Positions 1 to 9,408 of a DNA stretch of 21,170 nt are shown piece after piece; position 1 is the first letter of the stretch, and each line of letters opens with the position of its first letter. This DNA comes from Botryllus schlosseri (taxonomy: Eukaryota; Chordata; Ascidiacea; Stolidobranchia; Styelidae), in NCBI GenBank assembly GCA_000444245.1, contig ATSW01050054.1, positions 1 through 21,170 of the forward strand. The letters run 5' to 3'. A model generated the notes under the pieces. The model was given only the letters and a program-made list of their open reading frames with translations, did no database searches and was not told the origin of the DNA. The position numbers were made by a program, and so were the translations under genes.

Positions 1-80
1 AGTCAATTCGGTATTTTGAGATAATGACTCAAGTCAAGTCGAGTCATCAGAAAATCTGGACTCGAGTCATTACAACCCTG
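1..80. mobile_element. hAT-like element end at the left edge
   Basis: Read from position 80 leftward on the minus strand, the sequence starts CAGGGTTGTAATGACTCGAG and continues with repeated GACTCGA/GACTTGA words. CAGGG-type ends with short reiterated subterminal words are typical of hAT superfamily elements. The other end and the left target duplication are outside the window; the right target copy would be GAAGGAAT (81-88). It lies in the intron that follows the last SEA exon. Confidence 0.5.
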
Positions 81-299
81 GAAGGAATCTATTACATTAC
101 ACGTTCCATCCATTGGGTTTTAAAAACAATCAGTCATACCTAGATTGTCGTCTAAGAATTGGCATCAAAGTGTATCAACTAGTATGGGAAACGTGTATGC
201 TAACACTAGCGCAGAAGAAGTGTTGACAGAAGTCCCGATAAGCTACTTGAAACCCCTATCTGTGTCTCATAACCAATTAACGTAATCTACGGTACTTAC

Positions 300-484
300 C
301 GCATTCCTTCCTTGTCGGGTCTCTTCCCAGTTCTCTCATCGAGAAGTCTTGTTCGGTCACTCTCAGGTTACCAACTTGGCCAGTGCGCAACAGAGATTCC
401 ATTACATTTCTGACGCTTTCTTCAGAATGTACGGAACAAGCACCGATATCCACCAACACGTCAACGTAGCCGTTCGGCCTTTGC
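300..484 (-). CDS. HSPG2: Perlecan-like exon: second half of SEA domain
   Basis: The acceptor CACCTTGTCTCTGACCAG precedes 484 and the donor TGCG/GTAAGT follows 300. The exon is 185 nt, phase 2 in and phase 1 out. The peptide opens QRPNGYVDVLVDIG, then a helix (EESVRNVMESLLRTG), then VGNLRVTEQDF, then MRELGRDPTRKEC. This is the C-terminal half of a SEA module. Vertebrate perlecan (from memory) has DGWVFVELDVG, a similar helix, a GF-x-F-R-R-LG stretch, and a cysteine that opens the LDL-receptor class A repeats; RELG-x-x-P-x-x-x-x-C matches that transition. At the cleavage-turn position the protein has G-Y-V rather than G-S-V, so self-cleavage is not expected, as in vertebrate perlecan (G-W-V). 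The transcript continues left beyond the window, presumably into LDLa repeats. Confidence 0.9.
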
Positions 485-1060
485 CTGGTCAGAGACAAGG
501 TGAATTGTAGATCACAGCACCTGCTTACTCAAGTTTTAGACTGTTTTCGCTCCTGCTTGCATATTTGTGAGGCAAATCTATTTACTTTTTACAGGTACTA
601 TTTTGAAAAGTAGAAAGTGGCTTAGAAAACTCACTTTTTTTACTTACTTAAACTTTTACTTCTACTAGAGTATGTGACATTAATTCTGCATTTACATGAG
701 TATCATCAATGATTTGATTACATGAACCAGCTCTGATGTTTAGAATTTGGATTTTGAAAAGTGAAGATTTGTTTTGGTGTACCTTCATAACTGAAATTGT
801 CATACCGGCTGGGAACAATACTACCTGGTAGCTGATTTAGTTGGCGACTTGTTTCTCAACACATTCACATTCTTCACACGCAGGCTATGTAAGAAGCTAC
901 TATACCTATCCGGAATTGAAGATACGTTTGGATGGAATATGTAACAGATACGTCAATAAGGGAATGAATTTGCTCTGCGTTGCATGTTGGCCTTCGTGAC
1001 TACACGATTCATACTGTACCGAGTATACCGTCAGTTTGCGAGGTTGATACCACATCGTTT
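485..1060. other. Intronic sequence, left part of SEA intron 2
   Basis: This is the acceptor-proximal part of the intron between exons 1873-1812 and 484-300. Apart from the polypyrimidine tract next to 485, it holds a T/A-rich stretch with repeated TACTT words (585-670) and nothing else I can assign. Confidence 0.5.
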
Positions 1061-1531
1061 CACTGCACTGCGATTGTTAGTGAACAGTGAGTGAGGCAAA
1101 TCCAGTTGTGCCTCACCTGGTCATTGTTTCTCTGTGTTGTCATTGACATGCCACAAAGACGAATCTCGCATTCCTGGGCGATTTTGAGGGGATTTTGATC
1201 ATGTGACCAAATCAGTGCGACAATAGCATTCGAATAATAACAGTTATTATAAATTCTGTGCTGCTTATGATGAATTGCGCTATCACAGGTGAGGCTTGGC
1301 CCGTATGTGCCTCACCTTTCCTTTCGCGCCATATTTTTTAACAGTAAATATGCAAATTCCCTGACTTTTGGTGTTAAAATTCAGTCATTCATGAATATCC
1401 ATAGAAAATTACCATAATCATTGGTGTTATATTCATTGAAGCCTTTGAAGGTGCCACACTTTTCTTATACTCATCCTGGCGACAGGTGAGGCACTGCCTC
1501 ACTTGCCTCCCCTGACCGCACGTCACCACTG
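1061..1531. mobile_element. Non-autonomous DNA transposon with GAGGCA-rich inverted ends
   Basis: The right end, read inward on the minus strand, is CAGTGGTGACGTGCGGTCAG followed by GGGAGGCAAGTGAGGCAGTGCCTCACCTG. The left end contains GAGTGAGGCAAATCC then GTGCCTCACCTGG, so the two ends are inverted copies with internal GAGGCA/TGCCTC hairpins. A third TGCCTCACC block occurs at about 1309. Flanking 8-mers CATCGTTT (1053-1060) and TATCGCTG (1532-1539) agree at 5 of 8 positions, a possible decayed 8-bp target duplication, which would suggest hAT. There is no coding capacity, so it moved with a transposase supplied elsewhere. Confidence 0.6.
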
Positions 1532-1811
1532 TATCGCTGTAACTATGTTCAAAAATCCCCACTTATTTATAGTGGTATCGATATCTTTTTTGTTTATCGT
1601 GACAAATGTATGCAGCCATTGACAAAATCTACATTTTTTAAACTACGTTCTTGATTACTTTTCATGCCTTGATTTCTAGTTCCGCTTCAAGTAGTTTTAA
1701 AATGGATCGAAAATCATTAGTTCGAATTGTACTTGAGTACTTTTGCTTCGACTCGAGTGCCAACAATGACTAGGCTACTTTTGGCTCCTGATTAAAAGAA
1801 TGAAACCTTAC
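1532..1811. other. Intronic sequence next to the middle SEA exon donor
   Basis: This spans from the transposon end to the GTAAGG donor of exon 1873-1812. It contains ACTTGAG/ACTCGAG words (1728-1760) resembling those in the element at the left edge, possibly a decayed fragment of a related element. No other feature was seen. Confidence 0.4.
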
Positions 1812-1873
1812 GTGTACATCAGCGGAGTGGCTTCCTGATATCCGGACAGGGCTGTATGCAAATGATCCTCTAT
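1812..1873 (-). CDS. HSPG2: Perlecan-like exon: middle of SEA domain
   Basis: This 62-nt exon lies between acceptor TTATCATTTTACAG and donor AC/GTAAGG; phase 0 in, phase 2 out. It encodes IEDHLHTALSGYQEATPLMY plus two bases (AC), completed by the G that opens exon 484-300 to give Thr. The stretch continues the first SEA helix and supplies the loop and strand before the turn where cleavable SEA domains have G-S-V-V-V. The phases fit both neighbours exactly, which is the main support, since so short a peptide would not be identifiable alone. It lies only about 20 bp from the end of a TAGGGCG-ended transposon copy (1902-2467), so that element sits inside the acceptor-proximal intron. Confidence 0.86.
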
Positions 1874-1901
1874 CTGTAAAATGATAATGTATGATAACAA
1901 C

Positions 1902-2467
1902 TAGAGCGATTGACATGTCAAAATAGTGAAAATCAGGTCAAAATTGTAACGTTAGGTCAAAAAATGTCAAAATTTTTTACCAAGTTAAAACTTTTTTGCA
2001 ACCTGCATTTCGTCTGTATCGCAGATTTTGCACTGTTGGTAACTCATCATTTGACATTTTACAGCTTGTAGCCTACTTTATATTCCTATCGTTGTAGACG
2101 GCCCATTGTCTGCACATTGTGAATCATAAACTTTCATATGAAATTTTTTTTTTTTTTTCAAATATTTCAACCACAATGCGTAATGTAACTGCTGGAATTG
2201 TTCATAGGGACAGATTTCGTTAAAACAACGTTTTTCATTTAAAAACTTGTCAGTTTCTGAGGTAATTTTTTTTTCAGGCCAAACTACTTCGCAAGGACAG
2301 ACAGCTCCAACCAGAAATGAAGATAAGTAGTACATTATGTGGGAAAATACCTAATTTGCATACGTTAGGTCAAATTTGGTCTAAATTAAGATTTTTAAGG
2401 TGAAAAATGTTAAAATTTTGATTTTTTAGGTCAAAAATCTTCCGTTTTTAGGTAAAAAAACGCCCTA
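1902..2467. mobile_element. TAGGGCG-ended non-autonomous element, copy 1
   Basis: The left end is TAGAGCGATTGACATGTCAA and the right end, inverted, is TAGGGCGTTTTTTTACC. Both ends are followed inward by reiterated TTTTGACCT/AGGTCAAAA words. The flanks ATAACAAC (1894-1901) and ATAATAAC (2468-2475) agree at 7 of 8 bases, which is a good 8-bp target duplication and fits hAT. The interior is homologous, in reverse orientation, to the element at 14572-15769. It contains a minus-strand open frame of 85 codons (2335-2078) with shared residues in the other copy, perhaps a remnant of coding sequence from the parent element. The element lies in the intron about 30 bp upstream, in transcript sense, of the middle SEA exon. 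Confidence 0.72.
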
Positions 2468-2475
2468 ATAATAAC

Positions 2476-3009
2476 ACGACATTGCACTACATAACATACA
2501 GCTACAACATCATCAACTATGGATGTCACATATAAAAGTTGAGAAGACTTTGAGGGGCACAGGTTGAATCTGCATGTGTTTTAATACTGCTCGTCACTGA
2601 ATTAAATTAGGATCATTCATATCGCGCATAAATAATATTACATTGTAGCTTGACTATAGGAGTATAGGGCTGCTTGAATTCGGTCTGGTTGGAACTGATT
2701 TTAATTTAAAAAAAATATGCTGCGTATTCTGTAATCTGACTATATTGATCCAAAGGCCAGAAACATCGCGTTCGTTCGTCTGTACAGTGTACACTGTACA
2801 TAGTCGTAATTATTGATTACAAACACATTTTCCACAAAAGACTACGGAATGGGACGTTAGGTCGCGGATTATAAATTGATTAGTGCTTACAACATCGATA
2901 AAATTGGATTAGCCTTTTGAACAAATGTAAGACCGCACCGTGACGTGACTTCAATTAACAACTCAAGATTAGGACTCGATCATAAAGACGGCGTGATTTG
3001 AAAATATTC
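2476..3009. other. Intronic stretch with one palindrome
   Basis: No gene or recognised repeat. The only structure is a perfect 20-bp palindrome, TGTACAGTGTACACTGTACA, at 2781-2800. Confidence 0.5.
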
Positions 3010-3225
3010 AATCCGTTCGCCTATTTACATGCTTGGATTAGATAATTCTGAAGTAGCGCGAAAAATCTAACACTAATCTAATTTGCGAATTGTCTTCATG
3101 CTCTAATTTTAATGCCAATCTAATTACTGGTTCACCCGAAAATGCTATAAATTCTATTCTATTTCAAAGCTTTCGCGAATTCATTAATTCTAATATAATC
3201 TAATTTGGAAACTATGAAAATTTTT
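3010..3225 (-). repeat. AATTAGATT-rich repeat, inverted copy
   Basis: In reverse complement this reads GTTTCCAAATTAGATTATAT, then GAATTAATGAATTCGCGAAAGC, matching the forward copies at 5640-5685 and 5880-5925. It is dense in TCTAATTT/AAATTAGA words. The edges are approximate because the copies have diverged. Confidence 0.55.
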
Positions 3226-3940
3226 CTAGCTGTTCGTATCCGCCTATCCACCGTGACAGCCAAGAATTAACGACCATTTCCAGTGATAGCTGATTTCACG
3301 GTACCCGACCCTAGTCGCTGTGTGTTACGTAACATTCCATTCACCGGTCTACATGTTAGATATTTGCGTGCGGGCAAATACGTACCGCGTAAGACGCCGG
3401 TTTCGTTTTGCAGGACATATTGCGGTTATCTCAAGTTATCGGTAGTTTTAAAGCCATGAAACGTAAGAAGCTTTATTCTAAGAACTACGGAGCCTTTCAA
3501 CTTTAAACTATGCCAACTATTTCGCGAGTCCTATAACGCGACGCAGTTCTTGAAGCTCGCCGACAATGCCGGCCGAGATATTTCCACTCGACCGCGGCCG
3601 TGACCTGTAAACATCAATCCCAGCTTGGCAATGCGGTCGCTACGCAAACACATTCTAGGCTATACCGGTATGTACCTAAACTTAGAATCGTACGGCAATC
3701 AACACGGATGTGTCATGTCCTGTCTGGTCGACTTCAAGTTTTGATATATCGATGTCTTCAACAGAACGTGTAAGAGATGGATGTTTTGTGACACGATTGT
3801 TGATACGCAATGTTCTTTCCAATTCTCAACTAGTTGCAGACGATTATTATATTCTTCTTTATTTCAATACGAAAATACTATTCAATTGTATTTTAGCTTT
3901 ATACCTCCAACTTCAGAGGGATATTTCGTAGATGTGATCA
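3226..3940. other. Intronic stretch, nothing assigned
   Basis: Somewhat richer in CpG than its surroundings (3530-3620), with no convincing exon, repeat or RNA gene. The 73-codon plus-strand frame at 3710-3931 has no splice context and no recognisable domain. Confidence 0.4.
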
Positions 3941-4230
3941 AAGTAGTCTAATTCTAATCTAATTTATTTTCCAAATTTGATTGGAACTAAAAGTATGTTC
4001 AATCTTATGAGCACGAGATTGGTGAGTGTCTGTACACCGAGCTTGGTTAGTTTCTCGCTGTGCAGTTCCCATGTAGCATTTTCAGGACAACCAGAAATTA
4101 GATCACAAATACATATGATATGAGCGTAGAAACATTCCACAAATTAGATTAAATTAGATTAACGTCATTTCGATCAAATTACTCTAACTATACAACTAGA
4201 ATTATCTATAGTTGTTCAGGTCTGCGGCGG
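3941..4230 (+). repeat. AATTAGATT-rich repeat, forward copy 1
   Basis: It shares blocks in the same order with the copies at 5590-6150: GTTTCTCGC...CAGTTC, a block ending ACCAGAAATTAGATC, then CATTCCACAAATTAGATTAA, and AACTAGAATTATC. Divergence is considerable, so the family is old. The end at about 4230 is followed closely by a separate hAT insertion (4254). Confidence 0.55.
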
Positions 4231-4253
4231 AGATCAAATAATACAGTCCACAC

Positions 4254-4740
4254 GCGGTTGTTCAAAAATAACTTTTTCCTGATTCCGGGGATTTACTGAT
4301 TTGTTAGGTTACCTAAAAAACGCTGCACAGCAAATTTGGCTCGATTCCGACTGGTGAATGCAAAGAAGTTTGAATATTTTGAATTTAAAAAAAAGTTTTT
4401 TGCAAATTTTACTAACATGAAATTGTTGAGACGTCAACAAAAACGAATTTGACGCGATTCCGAACCCGTATAAGTGAAATTATTTTGAGTTTTTCGTTAA
4501 TAATTCTGGAATTACCCACCGTACATAGGCTGTTTTTGCGAATCCAAAATTTTACACTTCGCAACAATTTCATGGGGTGGACAGTTAAAATTTGAAGAAA
4601 AAAAATAGTTTTCTTATGATAAATTCAATAATTTTTAACTCTTGTGCGATCATAATCTGTAGTGTTTTTTGGGAGGCAACCTTACAATTTAATCAGTAAA
4701 TCCCGATATCAGGAAAAAAGGCTATCTTTAAACAGCCCTA
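4254..4740. mobile_element. Fold-back hAT-type MITE, copy 1
   Basis: The two ends are inverted copies over about 65 bp: GTTGTTCAAAAATAACTTTT at the left and, inverted at the right, GCTGTTTAAAGATAGCC, both followed by CCTGAT...GGGATTTACTGAT and an AGGTT(A/G)CC block. The inverted homology continues inward to ATGAAATTGTTG (about 4418) and its inverse CAACAATTTCATG (about 4563), so nearly the whole element can fold back. The flanks GTCCACAC (4246-4253) and ATCCACAT (4741-4748) agree at 6 of 8 bases. It is related to 14190-14459. Confidence 0.72.
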
Positions 4741-4748
4741 ATCCACAT

Positions 4749-5117
4749 TCATACTATACCTCACAACGCAAGGCATTTCTCTATAACCCGCGATACTAAC
4801 CGACCATAAACACACCATCCGTTATGAGAGGCGATTCGCAGCTACGCGACAATTTAATCGCTGGCGATCTATCTTTTTAACGACGGATCGGATGTTTACA
4901 TTCTTAACATGCCAAACAAAAAGCTGCACACGAGGCATTGTCGCCCGCGCAACGGAACCTGTTCATTTCGTACCGTCTTATGTCGGTATATTTTGGTTTG
5001 GCCGCTAACGGAACGAGAGCCCGAGGCTAAAAAATTAAAGCGCTCTGCAGAACAATGCGGCGTTCCCGGACCCTAGCGATTTGATATCTCGTTCTCAATT
5101 TCGGGACGAGATTAATA
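4749..5117. other. Intronic stretch, nothing assigned
   Basis: Relatively CpG-rich sequence without exon signals or recognised repeats. Confidence 0.4.
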
Positions 5118-5267
5118 TACTTGAAGAGCTTCTCGAAGGTACAAAACTTCAATATACAATTGAATGATATATTCATATTGAAATGAGCCCGGATATTTTC
5201 GGCTGACACTCTTCAGGGGTAATCGTCAGCAGCTAGTAGAGAATCGCAAAGAACATCAACAATCGTA
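5118..5267 (+). repeat. Unnamed repeat R1, uninterrupted copy
   Basis: The segment from TACTTGAAGAGCTTCTCGAA to CATCAACAATCGTA recurs at 14138-14564, where it is split by a MITE, and in part at 16811-16873. Here the sequence ATATTCAT (5169-5176) is single and intact, marking the pre-insertion state. It has no Sm site, tRNA boxes or coding signal, so the family is unknown. The 60-codon minus-strand frame that covers it looks fortuitous. Confidence 0.65.
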
Positions 5268-5585
5268 TCACAAAATATGAAGTCACCGGGAAAAAAAAAT
5301 GTACATGCCAAATTTTCAGCTGTTCGACTTAGATCACAGCGATCGCGACAAAGTCTCAATCGAGGCGCGATTGAAACAAATCACCCGCACGAAACGCATG
5401 TCAATACGTTCAAGTGAGCCTAGCGACCGCCCAAAATACTCTGCGCGATTGAAATGATCAAGCGGCGGAAATAAACGGTGAAGGTCAGCCACCCCGTTAC
5501 GGCCGAAAAGAACAAGAATGCTGATTTTGATTTCCGTGTAGGATTTCCGACTAGTTCACTCGCCGGAGTCCGTGTATAGTGCAAA
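5268..5585. other. Intronic stretch, nothing assigned
   Basis: No exon, repeat or RNA gene recognised. It separates repeat R1 from the forward AATTAGATT tandem pair. Confidence 0.4.
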
Positions 5586-6150
5586 GACAAAGCTTTTCCA
5601 AATTAGATTAGAGTTATATAACTATATTCACATTGCTTTTTTGCAAATTACATTAGAATTAGAATTACTGAATTCGCGAAAACTTTACATTCGGTTCAAA
5701 CCAAATCATAAGCACGGGAATGGCAAATATATGCATAGCAAGTTAGGGTCGTTATTTGTTTCGCACTATACACAGTTCTCATACAACCTTTTCATGAATA
5801 CCGGAAATTCGTTTACAATTAAAATTATCGTATAAAAGCAAATTAAATTAAAATGAGAATTATTAGCTACATAGATTTTTTCCAAATTGCATTAGAATTA
5901 GTATTACCGAATTCGCGATAGCTTGAATATCTAATCAAGTTCAGTAATCAGTACATAGTACATATCAAATGTCTGAACAGAAAGATGGGCTCGTTTCGCA
6001 CTATACAGTTCTGTAGTATTTATGGGGGAAACCAGAAAATCTAAACAATTAAATTAGAGCATAAAAGCATTTCACAAATTAATTAAGAATTAGATTACAG
6101 GCATTTCGTTCTACTTAGTCCAATCAAACAACTAGAAGTATCAAATTGCC
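5586..6150 (+). repeat. AATTAGATT-rich repeat, tandem pair
   Basis: Two head-to-tail units with a period of about 235-240 bp. Paired blocks are CATTAGAATTAGAATTACTG/GAATTCGCG (from 5650) with CATTAGAATTAGTATTACCG/GAATTCGCG (from 5889); TTTCGCACTATACACAGTTCT (5759) with the same minus one dinucleotide (5994); and ATAAAAGCAAATTAAATT (5832) with ATAAAAGCATTTCACAAATT (6061). The pair ends about 70 bp from the donor of the SEA exon at 6374-6223. The 87-codon frame inside it looks incidental. Confidence 0.68.
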
Positions 6151-6222
6151 CAAGTCTGCCCGGTATGCTACAGTAGCCTCACAGGAATATTGTAGCTTCC
6201 CAGGTAATGTTCGTCAACTCAC

Positions 6223-6374
6223 CGAATACATAATCTTTTCCGACAGAGAATGGAAAGTTTCGGTGGTGTAGTCTTTTAAATCTTCCGAGTATTCGATAGA
6301 ATCCATGAAATTGATCTTCGTTCGGTACCATACTGAATAGAAATTGCCATGGTCAAGGAACTTCAATTTGCGAT
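6223..6374 (-). CDS. HSPG2: Perlecan-like exon: first half of SEA domain
   Basis: The acceptor CCTTAATCCGCCCGCCAG precedes 6374 and the donor TCG/GTGAGT follows 6223. The exon is 152 nt, phase 1 in and phase 0 out. The peptide begins (D)RKLKFLDHGNF, then YSVWYRTKINFMDSIEYS and a helix-like stretch ending SEKIMYS. It follows the N-terminal half of the perlecan SEA module, whose vertebrate version (from memory) has V-Y-F-R, then V-N-F, then an identical SIEYS, then L-x-D and a helix with F-x-x-x-SE. SEA modules are extracellular ferredoxin-like folds; in perlecan this one sits in domain I and influences heparan-sulfate addition. The next exon in transcript order is 1873-1812 and the phases match. 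An open reading continues upstream of the acceptor to an ATG at 6397-6399, but that part is the intron's polypyrimidine tract. Confidence 0.88.
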
Positions 6375-6428
6375 CTGGCGGGCGGATTAAGGTATCCAAA
6401 ATGAACTTTTAACTACAGAGCCTGCAGA

Positions 6429-6725
6429 TAAGGGCTTCTTAACCGGGGTTCAGTGAGCCAGTCTCGGCGGTTCGCCGACTCAACGAGTTTATTAAATTAT
6501 AACACTGTTGTTAATGTACAGCTCATTTTCTGCACTAGTATTCTATGATGATGCATTAGATGTGTGTTACCGGGGCCTACGATATCGTAGGCCCCGGTGG
6601 TACATTTTTGTTTTTGTAGCTCTGCGAAAATTTGGGGTTCGCCATATTACTATGGGTTTAGACTGCTGTCACAGTGTCCTCACATTCCAAAAACGGTGTG
6701 ACCTTGCAAAATCTGTAAACGCTTA
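6429..6725 (+). mobile_element. hAT-like element copy with internal 30-bp palindrome
   Basis: It begins TAAGGGCTTCTTAACCGG, comparable to the CATTGATTCTTAACCGG start of 9409-9739, and shares blocks with that copy: AACACTGTTGTTAATG, ATTAGATGTGTG and GCGAAAATTTGGGGTTCG. TTCTTAACC-type ends are typical of a hAT subgroup. The right end is too diverged to place well. Between the shared blocks, 6569-6598 is a perfect palindrome absent from the other copy. Confidence 0.5.
6569..6598. repeat. Perfect 30-bp palindrome
   Basis: ACCGGGGCCTACGAT (6569-6583) is followed directly by its exact reverse complement (6584-6598), with no spacer. The arm is GC-rich inside AT-rich surroundings. It would form a strong cruciform or, in RNA, a stable hairpin. 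Confidence 0.95.
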
Positions 6726-8808
6726 AAAGCACAACGTATGCCGATATTGAAAACCGGGTTTTCCGATGTCCCAATGTAAACACAGGACGTTGTAAAAGGC
6801 AGCGCTACACTGTTATGGTATCACGAGAGTGGATGAAGCCATGAAGCCACCAAACTTCACAAAGCGCCCCACGACGGTCTAGTTCTTCCATCTCGGAGTT
6901 AAGCGATCAAATACAGGCAAAGGCACGTAAACACCGTCGACGATATTGGGCAGATGTTACTCGTAATAGCATTTGCTGTCATCAGGTGCAAGTTCAAGAA
7001 TTCGGCTCGTGTATTAAGATATACTCCGTACGCAAATAGTGCTTGATAAACCAATACAGATAATAAATCGAAGACCTACCAGATAGTAATAACGCCCTCA
7101 ATCCACACAAGTAACAAGATATGAATAAAGTCTGTAATCTACATTACCCGTTGGTGTCATACTTGAACGAAGTACCCATCTACTAAGTTGACGGTCACTC
7201 AACTACTGGTTTTCGATTAGTTCTAGTTCTAGATGCGCATTTAAAACAGAGTTGCCGAACAACAAAAAACCAGCCGTCGTAGTTTGGCGTGTATCGTGAC
7301 ACCGGTTTTCTGTCGTGTGATGTTCTTAAGCCATCGCTAACTCCGAGTCATCTGTGGTAACAGTGGCGTAGTCAGGGGTGGATTTCGGGTTAGATAGTTG
7401 AGAGTTTGGAAAATCCAGTAGTTTGTTCAAGTCTGTCTGGTGTCAACCAATTATTATTTACTACGGAGCAAAGTTATTGCTTATTACCATATCTATCATA
7501 TCAATATACTGGTATATATGTAGCCTAACGTAGTACGTCGGCCATACCATAACTACAGTACAGCAGCTGACAGCCCGATACGCACCGGTGCGCGCACGCA
7601 AAACAACAATTATGACGTCATCGAGTGTGATACGCGAGGTCAACCCATATTCCAAATTAGGAGCTAAGGAAATGATTTCCTCACGCGCACCTGACCGTGT
7701 AGCTTGCTGAAAGAGGTCAGGAAATGACAAGATCAAGTTACTCAACCAAAGTACCAATTGAGACGAAATCCTTCAGCTGATTGGTGATGAGAAAATCATG
7801 GAGATAACACTCGTATTCTCATTAGCGGCTATAATTGCGTCTTGATAGCTTACATTTAGCGTAAATTTGGCGTGTGTTCTAAAACGCCCAATCCTCAATG
7901 ATCGCAAACCAAATTCAATCATAGCATCTGGCCATTGTGTGATATTTCTAAGCCGTGAGAAAATGACACACGCCGAGATCATAATAGGTTATCATTTCGG
8001 TAGGGAATCTATCATTATCTATCAATGTCATAAGCTACTTTGAAATATATTGAGTTTGTAAAATGTAAAGCTTTCCGGCAAACTGACTAAATCCGCTGTA
8101 ATATCGAAGCACACACGGTTGCGAGTGGACTGTCAAATACGCAATTACGCTTGGACGGGAAAAGTTCGATAGCTCGCGAACGTTACAGGAAAGGCTTTTG
8201 AAGACGTATTAGAAATCCCAAAATCAACATTCCTCCATGCTAATAACGCCCATAATGAAAGCGTAAACTTCCATCACATAAATTGGATGAGCAATATTCT
8301 CGATGGTTCTACGATTAGCAAGTAGCCGCACCGATTCGGCTATATACAATAGCCTCATTCTGTGTTTATTTTAGGAAATTATCCATAACAACAAAGGCTC
8401 ACAATACCGAAATCAATGGAAACACCAGTAATGAAACTGTCCAGTAAAATCATCTTTTATAAATAGGGATTAGGAGCCACATTTACTTTGTTCCGCCGAC
8501 AATGATCCTTGCTGTCAGTCCCAAACACAACTCAAATTATTATCATCAATGTGGTTGGTTCCTGCAGTAATTTTGATGTCCATTTTCCCAGGCACATGTC
8601 GTGAAGTGGTCTCATACTCATAAACGCGAATTCGTGACACGGTTTTATCTGGAGTGCACCATTCTCTTAACACTGTTTATAGTGCTGCCGCAGATTAACA
8701 ACTTCAATAGCGGTATAGGGGTAATAAAATTCACGTAAAAATGGGGCGTGGCGGTCCCACGTCGAACGTCGCGTTACAGAGACCGATGACCGAACTACAG
8801 ACTTGGAC
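6726..8808. other. Long intronic stretch, mostly unassigned
   Basis: This is part of the 10.3-kb intron between the linker exon and the first SEA exon. At 7361 there is a hAT-like start, CAGTGGCGTAGTCAGGGG, with no partner end found. Frames at 7757-7461 and 7982-7773 (minus) have no recognisable domain. A strong acceptor-like tract ends at 7707. A CRE-type TGACGTCA lies at 7613-7620. Otherwise nothing is recognised. Confidence 0.4.
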
Positions 8809-9112
8809 AACTAGATAATTATCTAGTTAAGATACTAATCAAGTGCGAAATGCGGGAAATATAATTATAATCTAATTTGTGGCATGTTTCCATAATTGAT
8901 AATTCCATTCCTACCTGTGATTCTAGCTTAATTTCCGGTTTCCATGAAAATGCCACAGCAGGAGTCTCGTCATTGGCATGTTATGAGATTTGATATGAAC
9001 TGAGCTTCATTTTTGTTTTATTTCTTCCTAATCCAGCAAATATAATTCTAATATTATTTGGAAATAAACTGTAGCTATAATCCGCATTCTAATCTAATTT
9101 GGAAAAACACTT
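8809..9112 (-). repeat. AATTAGATT-rich repeat, second inverted copy
   Basis: The reverse complement shows TTTTCCAAATTAGATTAGAA at its start and GGAAACATGCCACAAATTAG near its end; the latter matches GAAACATTCCACAAATTAG of the forward copy at 4130. It opens, on the plus strand, with a perfect 20-bp palindrome, AACTAGATAATTATCTAGTT (8809-8828). It is in the opposite orientation to 5586-6150, with the first SEA exon between them. Confidence 0.55.
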
Positions 9113-9408
9113 GGAAGCGGCAATAACTGGTCAAGTGTCTTTGATATTCAACCATTCATTCATGCGCCGATTTAGAATTTCATCAGTTCGAAACATCTCA
9201 AGATTGCGATGAAATGAAAAAACAGGAAGGAGTCCAAACGACTCGCCGTACTCTATCAATCTGACACCCACCTTGGCCTGGGACAGTGAATACGATGTTG
9301 GACATTGCACACTGAGTGAAAAGTAAAAGAAGGTAACGTACATGGACACTTGATGAAAATGAAGTGACAAGACGGTCCAGTCATCTTGCGCGCGGACTGG
9401 CATTACAC

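Noticed and set aside
300-484. Self-cleaving SEA domain
   Set aside because: The turn reads G-Y-V where cleavage needs G-S-V, so autoproteolysis is not expected.
5118-5267. Repeat R1 as a small nuclear RNA or tRNA derivative
   Set aside because: No Sm-type site, no A or B box and no 3' box; it is listed only as an unnamed repeat.
7361-7380. CAGTGGCGTAGTCAGGGG as a full hAT element
   Set aside because: Only one end was found; no inverted partner with a matching 8-bp flank lies in the window.
7685-7706. 22-nt possible microexon (minus) between a strong acceptor and GTGAGG
   Set aside because: The length and phase do not connect to the known exons in any combination I tried, including with 9311-9272.
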